This document shows positions 38,100-46,031 of a stretch of DNA of 46,031 nucleotides, piece by piece. The translations under genes and the position numbers were made by a program. The stretch is from a virus. The notes below the pieces were generated by a model that was given only the letters and a program-made list of their open reading frames with translations, did not search any database and had not been told where the DNA came from. Every line of letters begins with the position of its first letter. The first letter of the stretch is position 1. Where the stretch lies: positions 1 to 46,031 of the IMG/VR virus record IMGVR_UViG_3300025117_000011; one strand, written 5' to 3'.

Positions 38100-38433
38100 G
38101 ATTAGATTCAGGAATGGCCTGAAACTGGAAGGGATAAAGTGCCCGTGGTGCAATCGGAAGAGACGCGCGAGAGTGTTCACAAACAGAATACGATGGTGGA
38201 TTAGACTAAGCTGCGGACATGTGAAAGTGCCGGGCTATGTACTCCCCCCCGATGTTCTTATCAAGGAAGGAATGGCGAATTACAATTCTGCTACAAGGGA
38301 CGAATCATGGGGGAAGATGCAGAAGCACGATGAATGGAACAGGGTGCAAAGACTCAAAGAACAGGAGGAGTTCTTTGCCAGTAACAGGGGGAAACTAAGA
38401 GGGAATTTTGGAATTGCGAGGAAAGCGGTATAA
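38089..38433 (+). CDS. Zinc-binding basic protein
   Basis: 114 residues. KCPWCNRKRRARVF, later SCGH: a possible C-x2-C ... C-x-H metal site, then a basic helical end (RVQRLKEQEEFFASNRGK). Could be an HNH-related packaging helper, but the catalytic residues are not visible. Confidence 0.6.
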   Translation: MPNRIRFRNGLKLEGIKCPWCNRKRRARVFTNRIRWWIRLSCGHVKVPGYVLPPDVLIKEGMANYNSATRDESWGKMQKHDEWNRVQRLKEQEEFFASNRGKLRGNFGIARKAV

Positions 38434-38449
38434 TGTCCGTACAGAGTTA

Positions 38450-38475
38450 AGGCAGCAGTAAGGGGCTGCCTTTTT
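38450..38475 (+). terminator. Intrinsic terminator before the portal gene
   Basis: GGCAGC (38451-38456) and GCTGCC (38465-38470) followed by TTTTT. Ends the terminase transcript. Confidence 0.85.
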
Positions 38476-38527
38476 CGATATGCTTGCATTCCCCCTTGGC
38501 TGCGAGCATACTACACATGGACTAGAT

Positions 38528-38550
38528 GTGTGGGACTACTGTACCACACA
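38528..38550. promoter_or_regulatory. Inverted repeat at the portal start
   Basis: TGTGTGG and CCACACA flank a 9-11 bp spacer immediately before the ATG at 38550. It could be an operator for the late head operon or an mRNA hairpin that hides the start. Upstream TTGCAT and CATACT (17 bp apart, near 38484-38512) may form the promoter. Confidence 0.5.
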
Positions 38551-40625
38551 TGCCTAAAGCAATTGAAGTACCACTGAAAGGGACTACGAAGAAGAGCGAA
38601 AGCGAAACGCCGTTGTGGATTGACAGAGATCCTGTGCAACAGGCTTTTCTGATGAAGAGGATGAAGCGGATTACATACATAAAACAAAAATCAGCAGAGC
38701 ATTATCCCGAAATCAGGGAGTCCATCATGCTCTATGAAGGGAAGAGCACGATAGTAGATGAGAAAAAGGATGAAAGGACTATAGAGACGGTCATGCCCAT
38801 TGCAAGAGCGTTTGTAGAAGCCAAAACAGCGGAAGAAGTGAAGTCAATGAATGAGTATGAATATACGCCAGTAAAAGACACTGCCGACTCGTGGAAGGTG
38901 GGACTCATAAGTGATGTTAATAAACATGTACATCGAGTAGTCAAGAGAAAATCTAAACGGCACAAGATGATACGGATGAAGAATATTCATGGATTGTCGA
39001 TTAAGCGGAAGGGGTACAGGAAAGTAATGCGCTACATCAAAGACCGTGTGGAGAGCGATGATGACGCGAGGGGGACAGTATTCAGGCGAAGGCTTGTCCC
39101 CGTCTACGATGACCTGTTTGAAGACATCGTTTCACCATTTGATTTCGCAATAGACCCGAACGCGGATTCTCTGGATGATGCAATGGACTGTTGCCATACG
39201 CACGTTGAGAACTATGAAGTTTTCATGGAAATGTACGGTAATGACCCGCGCTTTATTAACGTAGATAAGGTGAAACCCGGAGTGAAGTTCACGTTTGATA
39301 AGGATGGAGAATTTGTTTACAGCGAAAAGGTAGCGGAGAACGGTGTTGTGATTGAAGAATATTTTAATAAAACTGAGGACGAATGGGTTGTTGTGGCGAA
39401 TGGAGTCCTGCTGACGCCCGTACAGAAGGAGGGAGAAGATTTTATAGCCTATCCTCTCCCTGATGACCACAAGGAGCTTCCATTCGTCAGTTACCATAAC
39501 CATGCGAAGTTCGCTATTGAAACATTCGGGCCTCCGCCCGATCTTTCACCGGACGGGGAGGAATTGAGTTCTGTCCAGGTACTCGATCACGAGGAGAGTT
39601 TTTGGACTAAAGGCGACCCGCTTATTATTAAAGACCTCATAGACCTCAACACAGGATTTACACGCGCGATGTTCCGCAACGCAAAGATAGCTGCGGAGGT
39701 GATTATCGCTACCAAGGAAGGAAAGAAATTCAAGAACAAACACTACAAGGCAGGAGATCAGGCACTAGGCATGATGGGGCAGTTTGAAGTGGTACAGGTG
39801 GGAAGGAATATCTTTGGAGACATGGTGCCCCTGCTGGACTGGCTCATGTCAATGAAAGTCCTCGCATTGGGGGTAGACCCTCGTTCCCTGACACAATCGG
39901 AGAAAACTAAAACGGCAACCGAGGCGGCTATCATGCGCGAGACTGCTCTCGTAAGGCTTGAACAGGGGATAGAATTCAATGAAGAAAATGGAGAGATCAG
40001 GGACGGAATACTTACATACAAACTCATCCAGCAATACTATTCAAAGCCGGAGTTGGTCAGAATCACTGGATTGGAATCTGAGAAAGAGCTTGATAGATTT
40101 GACGAAATTGAAAAGGACGGGGAAACCCCGGTTATCGGGAAACGGTACAGGCTCATCCGCTCAAGTATCAAACTCAAGGAAAAGAAGCAGAAGAAGGGGG
40201 ATTCTTACAAATACTACCTCTCAAGGGAGGAGGGTGGTATCAGCTCATTCCTTGCGCGGCCTGAGTACATCCGGTCTTCGGAAGTGGATATTACAATTAC
40301 AACAACCCGCAGGGCGGGAGAAATACGCGCAATCAACGTACAACAGTCCATGCAGCTTATCGAATTGTATATTAAGCTGTTCGCTCTCTCCCAGCCGGGA
40401 CAGAACGGGCAACCGCCTGTCATAGACAAGGAAGATTTGCCAGACCTCAAAGAAGAGCTGAAAATCCTGCAACGTGCTCTAGGCCGCAATCCCGATGCGA
40501 TTGCGACACAGGGTGAGGAAGACGAAGAACAGGAAAAGTCCGACGAAGCAGAAGCGCTTGTCTTTGCAAGCCAGAGGCCCGTAGCAGATGTTACCCCGCC
40601 ACCCAATGTTGTTCCCGCTCAATGA
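38550..40625 (+). CDS. Portal protein, P22-like
   Basis: 691 residues from MPKAIEVPLKGTTKK (an ATG at 38526 adds eight). Features of large portal proteins of short-tailed phages: SPFDFAIDPNADSLDDAMDC, YHNHAKFAIETFGPP, GLTQSEKTKTATEA-like region LTQSEKTKTATEAAIMRE, and an acidic low-complexity C terminus. Length fits P22-type portals. Follows terminase after a terminator, starts the head operon. Confidence 0.85.
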   Translation: MPKAIEVPLKGTTKKSESETPLWIDRDPVQQAFLMKRMKRITYIKQKSAEHYPEIRESIMLYEGKSTIVDEKKDERTIETVMPIARAFVEAKTAEEVKSMNEYEYTPVKDTADSWKVGLISDVNKHVHRVVKRKSKRHKMIRMKNIHGLSIKRKGYRKVMRYIKDRVESDDDARGTVFRRRLVPVYDDLFEDIVSPFDFAIDPNADSLDDAMDCCHTHVENYEVFMEMYGNDPRFINVDKVKPGVKFTFDKDGEFVYSEKVAENGVVIEEYFNKTEDEWVVVANGVLLTPVQKEGEDFIAYPLPDDHKELPFVSYHNHAKFAIETFGPPPDLSPDGEELSSVQVLDHEESFWTKGDPLIIKDLIDLNTGFTRAMFRNAKIAAEVIIATKEGKKFKNKHYKAGDQALGMMGQFEVVQVGRNIFGDMVPLLDWLMSMKVLALGVDPRSLTQSEKTKTATEAAIMRETALVRLEQGIEFNEENGEIRDGILTYKLIQQYYSKPELVRITGLESEKELDRFDEIEKDGETPVIGKRYRLIRSSIKLKEKKQKKGDSYKYYLSREEGGISSFLARPEYIRSSEVDITITTTRRAGEIRAINVQQSMQLIELYIKLFALSQPGQNGQPPVIDKEDLPDLKEELKILQRALGRNPDAIATQGEEDEEQEKSDEAEALVFASQRPVADVTPPPNVVPAQ

Positions 40626-40908
40626 CTTCATCTACATTATTGAACAGGAAACCGAGATGGGCAAGGTTGATGGATTCTACACGGGAGAGGATGGCCTTCC
40701 TATAGCCGGTTATGGCAAAGTGTACGCCGTCTCCGAAGAAGCCACCGAGAAGGAGAACCAAAAGAACCTTGAGAGAATCACAGTAGGAATGAACGTGTGG
40801 TATACAAAATATGCTGCTGAAGACGTCTTTGCGAAGGATGAGGAGGGAACGAAAATAGAACATCTCAAAGCTGTCCATATCACTTCTGTCCATGCCAGAG
40901 ACATTTAG
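40606..40908 (+). CDS. groES: GroES-like co-chaperonin
   Basis: 100 residues from MLFPLNDFIYIIEQETEMGK; the ATG is reached through a C-rich CCCCGCCACCCA inside the portal end (a start at 40588 adds six). The pattern follows GroES: PL-x-D near the N terminus, a 20-residue loop (GFYTGEDGLPIAG), GYGKVYAV (roof of the G-x-V-x-A-V strand), then RITVGMNVWYTKYAAEDV matching the GD-x-V-x-Y-x-K-Y-A segment, and LKAVHITSVHARDI at the end. Probably the partner of the phage GroEL (32940), placed in the head operon for coat folding, like T4 gp31. Confidence 0.75.
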   Translation: MLFPLNDFIYIIEQETEMGKVDGFYTGEDGLPIAGYGKVYAVSEEATEKENQKNLERITVGMNVWYTKYAAEDVFAKDEEGTKIEHLKAVHITSVHARDI

Positions 40909-41107
40909 CGAGAACGAAAAAAAAAGGCTTCGGGAATTGATAACGTCAGACGACTTCCTGTTGTTTCACAGATTTTTGCAGGAGAGAACGGGCAATCTCC
41001 TTCTGGAGTTTTCCAGTACGAAACAAGATGAAAGAGACAGGAGAGAAGAGATTTATCACAGGCTCAATGAAGTATCCACTATCAGAGGGCTTATCGATGA
41101 GATTTGA
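40892..41107 (+). CDS. Hypothetical small helical protein
   Basis: 71 residues, MPETFSENEKKRLRELITSD and onward. Helical, charged (EIYHRLNEVSTIRGLI). Overlaps both neighbours. Between GroES-like and scaffold genes. Confidence 0.6.
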   Translation: MPETFSENEKKRLRELITSDDFLLFHRFLQERTGNLLLEFSSTKQDERDRREEIYHRLNEVSTIRGLIDEI

Positions 41108-41297
41108 TTTCATCCCGGAAGAGGCAAAACCACATGAATGTGCTGTTTTGGTGCTTTATTTTGTGGTAGGGGTGAAAGACTCTGTGGAGATACAGCGGAC
41201 GCTCCATTACAAAGACGTTCGTTCCGTCTACAGAGTCCTGAACAAATACAGACAGGAAAGTGGACTACGGTACATGCAAACAGAGCAACCAAAATAG
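41097..41297 (+). CDS. Small HTH-like protein, paralogue of 8270-8449
   Basis: 66 residues from MRFDFIPEEAKPHECAVL; the ATG overlaps the upstream TGA. Shares IPE-AKP, a hydrophobic helix, D-VEI-LHYK and SVYRVL with 8270-8449. Likely small helix-turn-helix protein; see that entry. Confidence 0.7.
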   Translation: MRFDFIPEEAKPHECAVLVLYFVVGVKDSVEIQRTLHYKDVRSVYRVLNKYRQESGLRYMQTEQPK

Positions 41298-41410
41298 ATT
41301 TATGCAAGGATTCGAGCCAGCTCTTTGGAATCACTTTTTTGGCAGAAGGTCGTGTGGAGGCATCGTAGATGTTTCCCCTTGGCCTTCAGCCAATCATTAC
41401 CCCAACATTT

Positions 41411-42031
41411 ATGACTACAGAAGAACAGGCGTCGGGCGAGAATCTTTCTCCCGACGGTGACGGTTCCATCGTAGCCGAGCTTATATCCTCTGAGGAAAAA
41501 GCCGACGGTGAAGCCAAGGTGGAAAAGCCCAAGGAAGAATCCAAGGAGGACACGACCAAACCCATGCAAATGACCCAGAAGGAATATCAGGAATGGAAGG
41601 AGGGCCAGAAAGCACTCAATACTCTTCTGGAAGCTCTCGGTAAGAAAGACGTGAAAACCAAGAAGCCCGAAGAGGCACTGAAGGATGTAGTTTCTGATCT
41701 CCAGCGCAAACTTGAACAATCCCGATGGGAAAGGGATAACCCCGCAGTCCTCAAAAATGAAGAATGGGCAAAGGTGAACGAGGAACGATTAGACCCCGAT
41801 CATCCTTGGCACAAATTGGATTATGAAGACGTGTGGAAACTGATTAAGAAGGAAAATCCCAGAATGGAATCTGCTAAAAAGGAGCTTGAACACTCGGAAA
41901 GGAATCCCACAGACGGCTCTGTGCCATTCTTCGGTACCGGAGAAGTCGTAGAAAGTATCACGGACTTTGATAAGTCAATCCAGAAGGAAATGAAGTCAAA
42001 ACTCGGATACAAGGATTCTGACTTCGAGTAA
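41411..42031 (+). CDS. Putative scaffolding protein
   Basis: 206 residues from MTTEEQASGENLSPDGDGSI. Acidic, Lys/Glu-rich, largely helical and low in aromatic residues in the first two thirds, like phage scaffolds; the C terminus (DFDKSIQKEMKSKLGYKDSD) is basic-amphipathic, as in coat-binding tails. It lies right before the coat genes. The 113 bp upstream hold no firm gene. Confidence 0.6.
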   Translation: MTTEEQASGENLSPDGDGSIVAELISSEEKADGEAKVEKPKEESKEDTTKPMQMTQKEYQEWKEGQKALNTLLEALGKKDVKTKKPEEALKDVVSDLQRKLEQSRWERDNPAVLKNEEWAKVNEERLDPDHPWHKLDYEDVWKLIKKENPRMESAKKELEHSERNPTDGSVPFFGTGEVVESITDFDKSIQKEMKSKLGYKDSDFE

Positions 42032-42060
42032 TTAATTTTTATTTCTTTCAATTACTCATC

Positions 42061-42507
42061 ATGGCTACGAAACCAGCAGTACCGCACAATCCAAGGATTG
42101 AGTATTTGTGGGTTCCTGTCAGTACGACCTTCGAGGAGATGGACATGCTTGCTTCTCAGGAGGACGCAACAAATCAGGAGACAGCGAAAATGACTGCAAC
42201 TGCCGCGAACATTGCAGGCTTCATTATGAAGCAGATCACTGCAACTTCCACAGAATACTCAACGCTTTCGCGCGTGCCAGTGCTTATCGACGAGTTCGGC
42301 GAATTTGAATTCGATGTTGATACCGGAACAGCCGACATCAATGACGAAGACGGATTTATCGACGTTGACGACACCGCACCGGATGATGCCGTAGATGTGG
42401 AGGCATCGACAGAAGACCACATCAAAGTCACACGTTATATTTCTGGTACTCTTGTCCGGGGGCGCGTTGCCGTTTGGTCGCACCTTCAGGCTCCAGTTAT
42501 CCGCTAA
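42061..42507 (+). CDS. Small capsid-associated (decoration-like) protein
   Basis: 148 residues; acidic stretch (TADINDEDGFIDVDDTAPDD) and a beta-rich end (VTRYISGTLVRGRVAVW). Position directly before the coat protein is typical for head decoration or stabilising proteins. Leader is T/C-rich with no Shine-Dalgarno. Confidence 0.55.
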   Translation: MATKPAVPHNPRIEYLWVPVSTTFEEMDMLASQEDATNQETAKMTATAANIAGFIMKQITATSTEYSTLSRVPVLIDEFGEFEFDVDTGTADINDEDGFIDVDDTAPDDAVDVEASTEDHIKVTRYISGTLVRGRVAVWSHLQAPVIR

Positions 42508-42525
42508 CCTTTCCAATCTTTTATC

Positions 42526-43509
42526 ATGCTACTCACCTATGGTCTACTCGGAACGGCATTGACGAAGAACGCAAAGGTTGCGTTCAATAAAGGTGTCAAA
42601 CTGGCTCCCCAAGCGGGGAGAATGATGTTTGACGTTCGATCCGTTACCGATAAAATTTCAGAGTCAGACAGCTGGAGCTTCGACCCGATTGCACGGGCAA
42701 CCGGAGAGGGAAGCAACTACGCTTCTGACGACCCTGTGAAGGGGTACAACCTTATCCTCACACAGGCCAAGTTTACGCAGTCATTCGAGATGACTAAAGA
42801 ATCAGGAATGTACGACAAGTACAATGTAACGACAGCCCTCAGGGGCGTACAGGGGCTTGGAACCGCCTGTGGCAAGAGGTTTGAGATGGATGCTCAGCTT
42901 CTTGTCGGGCAGGGATCGGGTGCAAGCTACACAGATATGGACGGCCAGACGATTTCTACATTGTCTGCTGACTCCGTAAATGTCTTCTCAGCCTCCCACA
43001 CGACACGTTCAGGTACAGGCTATGGCAACCTCGGCTCTTCCGTGTTCGGCCAGACAGGGCTTGAAGCGGATGAAGTTCTCTGGAGGTCATTCGTAAACCA
43101 CGACGGAGAACAGGTTGATAAGATTTCCACTCATATTTACACCACGCGGAAGTCCGGTGTAACCAATCTTGTCGATGAATACCGCAACGCGAGAGGGCAC
43201 GTTGAAGATGACGCCCTTGGTATAAATGTCTTCAACACGAATTTCAACCGTGCTGCGGGGCCGCGTTACGGCCACATCGTCATGGAATACCTTGATGCGT
43301 CTTCGACTGGTGGAATTGACACTGCCAAAGACGATTACTGGGGTACTGTTCAGGCGGGTGCTGCGGAAATGGAAGCTAAAATTTCTCAGAATCCGATGGT
43401 ATATCCTATCCAGCTCGTTCAAAGGAATCGCAATGTTCTTGTGCAAACTGACATGCACTACGCATACGGCATAAAAGATGCGTTCTGCATCACGCAGCAC
43501 AATGCTTAG
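42526..43509 (+). CDS. Major capsid protein
   Basis: 327 residues. Region FTQSFEMTKESGMYDKYN and the late DYWGTVQAGAAEMEAKISQN, HYAYGIKDAFCI resemble HK97-fold coat proteins; length fits. It lies in the canonical place after scaffold and before connectors. Leader TAACCTTTCCAATCTTTTATC. A likely substrate of the phage chaperonin. Confidence 0.75.
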   Translation: MLLTYGLLGTALTKNAKVAFNKGVKLAPQAGRMMFDVRSVTDKISESDSWSFDPIARATGEGSNYASDDPVKGYNLILTQAKFTQSFEMTKESGMYDKYNVTTALRGVQGLGTACGKRFEMDAQLLVGQGSGASYTDMDGQTISTLSADSVNVFSASHTTRSGTGYGNLGSSVFGQTGLEADEVLWRSFVNHDGEQVDKISTHIYTTRKSGVTNLVDEYRNARGHVEDDALGINVFNTNFNRAAGPRYGHIVMEYLDASSTGGIDTAKDDYWGTVQAGAAEMEAKISQNPMVYPIQLVQRNRNVLVQTDMHYAYGIKDAFCITQHNA

Positions 43510-43527
43510 TTCTTAACCCTTCTAACC

Positions 43528-44238
43528 ATGCCTTCAGCTCGTAATGCGACTACAACGACACTTATAGTGGCGGCGATAGGGTTATCTGTAGCTAACACAG
43601 CCTATATCAATGGGATGCGATCAACCGCGTCTACTCCTGCGGATTTCCAGGGGGAAGCAGTACTGACGGAAGACCTGACATTTCTTACCGGGGATAACGC
43701 TACTCCTGCAATCAATCTTAATTTGATGGCAGCACTCACCATCCAAGCAGACGGTGATTTAGAAACTGGTTCTGGCGACGTAGTATCTAATCTGACAAGG
43801 AACCCCGCAGCATGTTGGAAAACCACCAGCGGGAACTTTATAGAGTGCTATCAGGAAGATGTATTCACTGGTACAGGGGGCGGTTTTGGCACAGCATCAT
43901 ATTATGATGTTGCTTCGATCGCTTCTCCGTATACCACTACAGGTGCAGTCACCCGCGTAGGGTATTCCTGTGACGGAACGCCTGTCGCAGCGAACGTTTC
44001 TGCCGGGTATGTCACTGCGCTCACCTCATCCGCGACGACATTCTTCAGCAGGGCAGCGATCAGCTCGGGTTCGCATCTGTATGTCACTGGCACAGGCTCG
44101 AACAACAATGGCGAGTCTACAGCCTGGGACCCACAGGAATATATTAAGATTTCCGCGAGTACAGACATCGGAATGGATGATGATTCGTCTAAATGCATCC
44201 TCCAAGTCTGGTCGTTTGGATTGTATAACCCAACGTAG
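43528..44238 (+). CDS. Virion-associated protein with hydrophobic N terminus
   Basis: 236 residues. TTTTLIVAAIGLSVANTAY is a hydrophobic segment near the N terminus; the remainder is beta-rich with Gly/Thr/Ser and few charged residues. Between coat and adaptor genes, possibly a head decoration or fibre protein. Leader TTCTTAACCCTTCTAACC. Confidence 0.5.
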   Translation: MPSARNATTTTLIVAAIGLSVANTAYINGMRSTASTPADFQGEAVLTEDLTFLTGDNATPAINLNLMAALTIQADGDLETGSGDVVSNLTRNPAACWKTTSGNFIECYQEDVFTGTGGGFGTASYYDVASIASPYTTTGAVTRVGYSCDGTPVAANVSAGYVTALTSSATTFFSRAAISSGSHLYVTGTGSNNNGESTAWDPQEYIKISASTDIGMDDDSSKCILQVWSFGLYNPT

Positions 44239-44250
44239 TCCTTTCACTCT

Positions 44251-44266
44251 GTCCCCTACGGGGGAC
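44251..44266 (+). other. UACG-tetraloop hairpin in the late mRNA
   Basis: GTCCCC-TACG-GGGGAC, a perfect 6-bp stem closed by C(UACG)G, a very stable tetraloop. There is no T-tract, so it is more likely an mRNA stability, processing or partial-termination site between 43528-44238 and 44299-44910. Confidence 0.7.
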
Positions 44267-44298
44267 GGGGATGAGCGGATTTCTTACCCCACACTCGT

Positions 44299-44910
44299 AT
44301 GCCCATTATGTCACAAACAGGCGATCTGGAAGTTGTTGCAGCAGGAAGGCCGGATATTCAGAAGCTCATCCGTGCAGGAGCACTCAAGCCTATGGATATT
44401 GATCCTGAAACAGGATTCCGAAAGCAGCCGACAGCGAAATTTGATCTTGTCAATAAGCGCGTGAAAGACCGTGAGACAGGGAAGACTGAGATGAGACAAA
44501 TCAGAGACTACCGGGGGCATGTTGAGAACCCAGATTGTCCGGGTTGGAGGATAGGACTCACGCCTGAGAAATACTGGGAGATGCTTCTCATGGAGGCAGA
44601 CGGGCACCTGCGCGGGAGAAAGGGTGCGTTTGCCCCTGAGCTTACCGACACAGAGGTAACATCTTTTGAGGAATGGCTTTCTAAGAAGTTTGTGGAAGAT
44701 GAAGCCATGACAGACCGCGATACGGAGGATATGCCCAAGCATCCTGTCGTCAGGAAAGTCCTTCGCAGGAAAAAGCAGGGGAAACTGGAGAAAGAGGTGC
44801 AAAAACCTGAGAGAAAGAAAGCAGAGCCGGAACAAAATGATTCTCTGTCCGAAGAGTCCGAAGTTGTAAAAGTAAAGCCCAAGAGAGGCCGTCCTGCTAA
44901 AGCCGCCTAA
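44299..44910 (+). CDS. Hypothetical head-region protein
   Basis: 203 residues from MPIMSQTGDLEVVAAGRPDI. Contains DYRGHVENPDCPGWRIGLTP and a strongly basic/acidic helical end ending KPKRGRPAKAA (AT-hook-like RGRP). No family secured. Between coat and adaptor genes. Confidence 0.55.
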   Translation: MPIMSQTGDLEVVAAGRPDIQKLIRAGALKPMDIDPETGFRKQPTAKFDLVNKRVKDRETGKTEMRQIRDYRGHVENPDCPGWRIGLTPEKYWEMLLMEADGHLRGRKGAFAPELTDTEVTSFEEWLSKKFVEDEAMTDRDTEDMPKHPVVRKVLRRKKQGKLEKEVQKPERKKAEPEQNDSLSEESEVVKVKPKRGRPAKAA

Positions 44911-44912
44911 AT

Positions 44913-45743
44913 GTGCAGTATTTATTCAGTCTTGTCGGCTCCATTGCAGATCAGGCGTTGAATGAAACCCTTGGCAGTTCCACATCAACGCTTCCTGCAC
45001 TGCAACCCGCTGCTCTTAACCGTCAGGTAGACCGTATCAACCGTAAATTCGTAAATGCAGCAAGGGATAACGCCATAGAAAGGTGGTCATGGTTGGGGGA
45101 TACTCAAACAGAGTTTGAAACATATGATGCCACTTCTCTCTCTGCGGCGGCGGCTAAGTCTGCGGCGACATTCGCTGTGGCAAGCGTTACTGGTTTCCCG
45201 ACTTCCGGCAGGGTGTGGCTTGATACCGTGAATAATGCAGTGGACTTTGTGGATTATGCATCTATTGCCACTCTGACAGCCACAGTCAGCACAGCAACAG
45301 GAGCGGAAACAATTACTGTCGCCCATGACTCAGGAGATCACTGTGAACTTTTGTACGCCCTGCCGTCTGATTTCGGCTCAGTGATTCAGGTACTTGTAGA
45401 CGGCAATGAATATACGGAGGACAAAGTAAATCCTGTTCCTACTGGCGGAAAATACCGCCTCTTTGATTCATATATTTTGTTCCCGATGGACATAGGCACT
45501 ACGGATGTTGTTCTCAGGTACGAGAAAGGAGCTACGACGCTCTTCACAGGTAACGATGCGGCAGACAGGCTTCTCTCCACGAATATACCAGTGGATTTTG
45601 AAAGATTCGCCATTGAGAGTCTGATTGCTTACATCCATATCAAAAGGAGGAAAAAGGATGCTGCGATTGACGCTCTCACGCTTGCAAAACAAGAACTGGA
45701 CGCAGCTTTGGCTGCTGACAATCCTTCCACCTACATTTATTAG
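44913..45743 (+). CDS. Head-tail adaptor (gp4-like) protein
   Basis: 276 residues from GTG. Helical ends (RQVDRINRKFVNAARDN; FERFAIESLIAYIHIKRRKK) with a beta insertion in the middle (FAVASVTGFPTSGRVWL). This shape fits adaptor/head-completion proteins of short-tailed phages. An ATG two bases earlier is out of frame. Confidence 0.6.
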   Translation: MQYLFSLVGSIADQALNETLGSSTSTLPALQPAALNRQVDRINRKFVNAARDNAIERWSWLGDTQTEFETYDATSLSAAAAKSAATFAVASVTGFPTSGRVWLDTVNNAVDFVDYASIATLTATVSTATGAETITVAHDSGDHCELLYALPSDFGSVIQVLVDGNEYTEDKVNPVPTGGKYRLFDSYILFPMDIGTTDVVLRYEKGATTLFTGNDAADRLLSTNIPVDFERFAIESLIAYIHIKRRKKDAAIDALTLAKQELDAALAADNPSTYIY

Positions 45744-46031
45744 CAGAGAATATTCTATCGAAGCGCAGAACATGTCAGGGGGCTTAAATGCCACATCAGG
45801 GATAGAGAACCTTGCTCCTGAACAGCAATCTGCGGCAGAAAATGTCCGGTATTCAGACGAGGGGGGGATACAGCCGAGAAATGGCGTTGTCCTTCTCACT
45901 GCATCAGGCGGTGGCGCAAAAGTCGGCAATATCCATACGCATCGCAACACGGTCATGTTCGCAAAATCAGGAACGAAAATCTATCAGTCAACTGACTGGA
46001 AAAAACATTCTTATACGACAGGAGTAACACG
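45658..46031 (+). CDS. Head-tail stabilisation-type virion protein, N-terminal part (continues at base 1)
   Basis: Same gene as 1-1547. The frame is open from 45658 through the window end. EYSIEAQNMSGGLNATSG looks like the true N-terminal family motif, so the ATG at 45772 (in the middle of it) is probably too late; the ATG at 45658 gives a 597-residue product. It has AAAGGAGG before it, but that is coding for the upstream gene and such sites are not used elsewhere here; an ATT at 45739 after a C/T-rich tract is another option. Confidence 0.7.
   Translation, partial: MLRLTLSRLQNKNWTQLWLLTILPPTFISREYSIEAQNMSGGLNATSGIENLAPEQQSAAENVRYSDEGGIQPRNGVVLLTASGGGAKVGNIHTHRNTVMFAKSGTKIYQSTDWKKHSYTTGVT
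45905..46031. repeat. Right copy of 127-bp terminal direct repeat
   Basis: Identical to 1-127; see that entry. Counting it once gives a 45,904-bp circle. Confidence 0.97.

Noticed and set aside
41302-41460. 52-residue rightward frame before the scaffold gene
   Set aside because: No protein-like pattern beyond a few residues, overlaps the scaffold start and has no leader; not enough support.
45640-45657. AAAGGAGG as a true ribosome-binding site
   Set aside because: It encodes Lys/Arg codons of the adaptor protein and no other gene here relies on such a site, so it is noted as possible but not used as proof of the start.
1-46031. Alternative genetic code (recoded stop)
   Set aside because: TAA, TAG and TGA all end well-formed genes, including in overlaps where the stop position is confirmed by the neighbour's start.

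Overview
The window is a complete tailed-phage genome. Its first 127 bases are repeated exactly as its last 127 (1-127 = 45905-46031), and one gene runs off the right end and continues at the left end, so the molecule assembled as a circle of 45,904 bp. The head genes (small and large terminase, portal, scaffold-like protein, coat, adaptor, stabilisation-type protein with a GGLN motif) and the absence of any recognisable sheath or tail-tube gene suggest a short-tailed, P22-like phage. The standard code fits: genes end in TAA, TAG and TGA. The host cannot be named. It must be a bacterium with ordinary sigma70-type promoters, but almost no gene here has a Shine-Dalgarno sequence.

Layout. (a) 34.8-46.0 kb and 0-12.5 kb, + strand: late genes. 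In order: ParB-like/methyltransferase, terminases, portal, a GroES-like protein nested at the portal end, scaffold-like, coat, connector proteins, then across the circle junction the stabilisation-type protein, fibre-like proteins, a 1043-residue virion protein with a peptidase end, an internal virion protein, and a lysis block (XhlA-like membrane protein, M15 endolysin, holin-like). (b) 12.5-27.5 kb, - strand: three early/accessory operons of tightly overlapping small genes. They include an adenine/cytosine methyltransferase, HNH protein, PD-(D/E)XK nuclease, exported proteins, a zincin, an Rnl2-type RNA ligase and many zinc-ribbon and membrane microproteins. A TnpB element (17.5-18.7 kb) has landed between two of these genes. 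(c) 27.5-28.9 kb: divergent control region with face-to-face promoters and a structured leader RNA ending in an intrinsic terminator. (d) 28.9-34.7 kb, + strand: a lambda-O-like initiator with an iteron origin inside its gene, an Rnl1-type RNA ligase, a cluster of tiny membrane genes, a fibre-like protein and a full-length GroEL.

The most unusual features are regulatory. More than twenty genes, mainly on the - strand, are preceded by C-rich leaders such as TCCCCTCCCCCCA directly against the ATG. At the head of several operons the promoter has fixed geometry (TTGNNN, 17 bp, TANNNT, 6 bp, start codon), which predicts leaderless mRNAs. Three early promoters share a palindrome, GCTACANTGTAGC or close to it, over the -10 box. 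Phage-encoded GroEL plus GroES, two different RNA ligases, and a family of genes sharing the same first codons are the other notable points.
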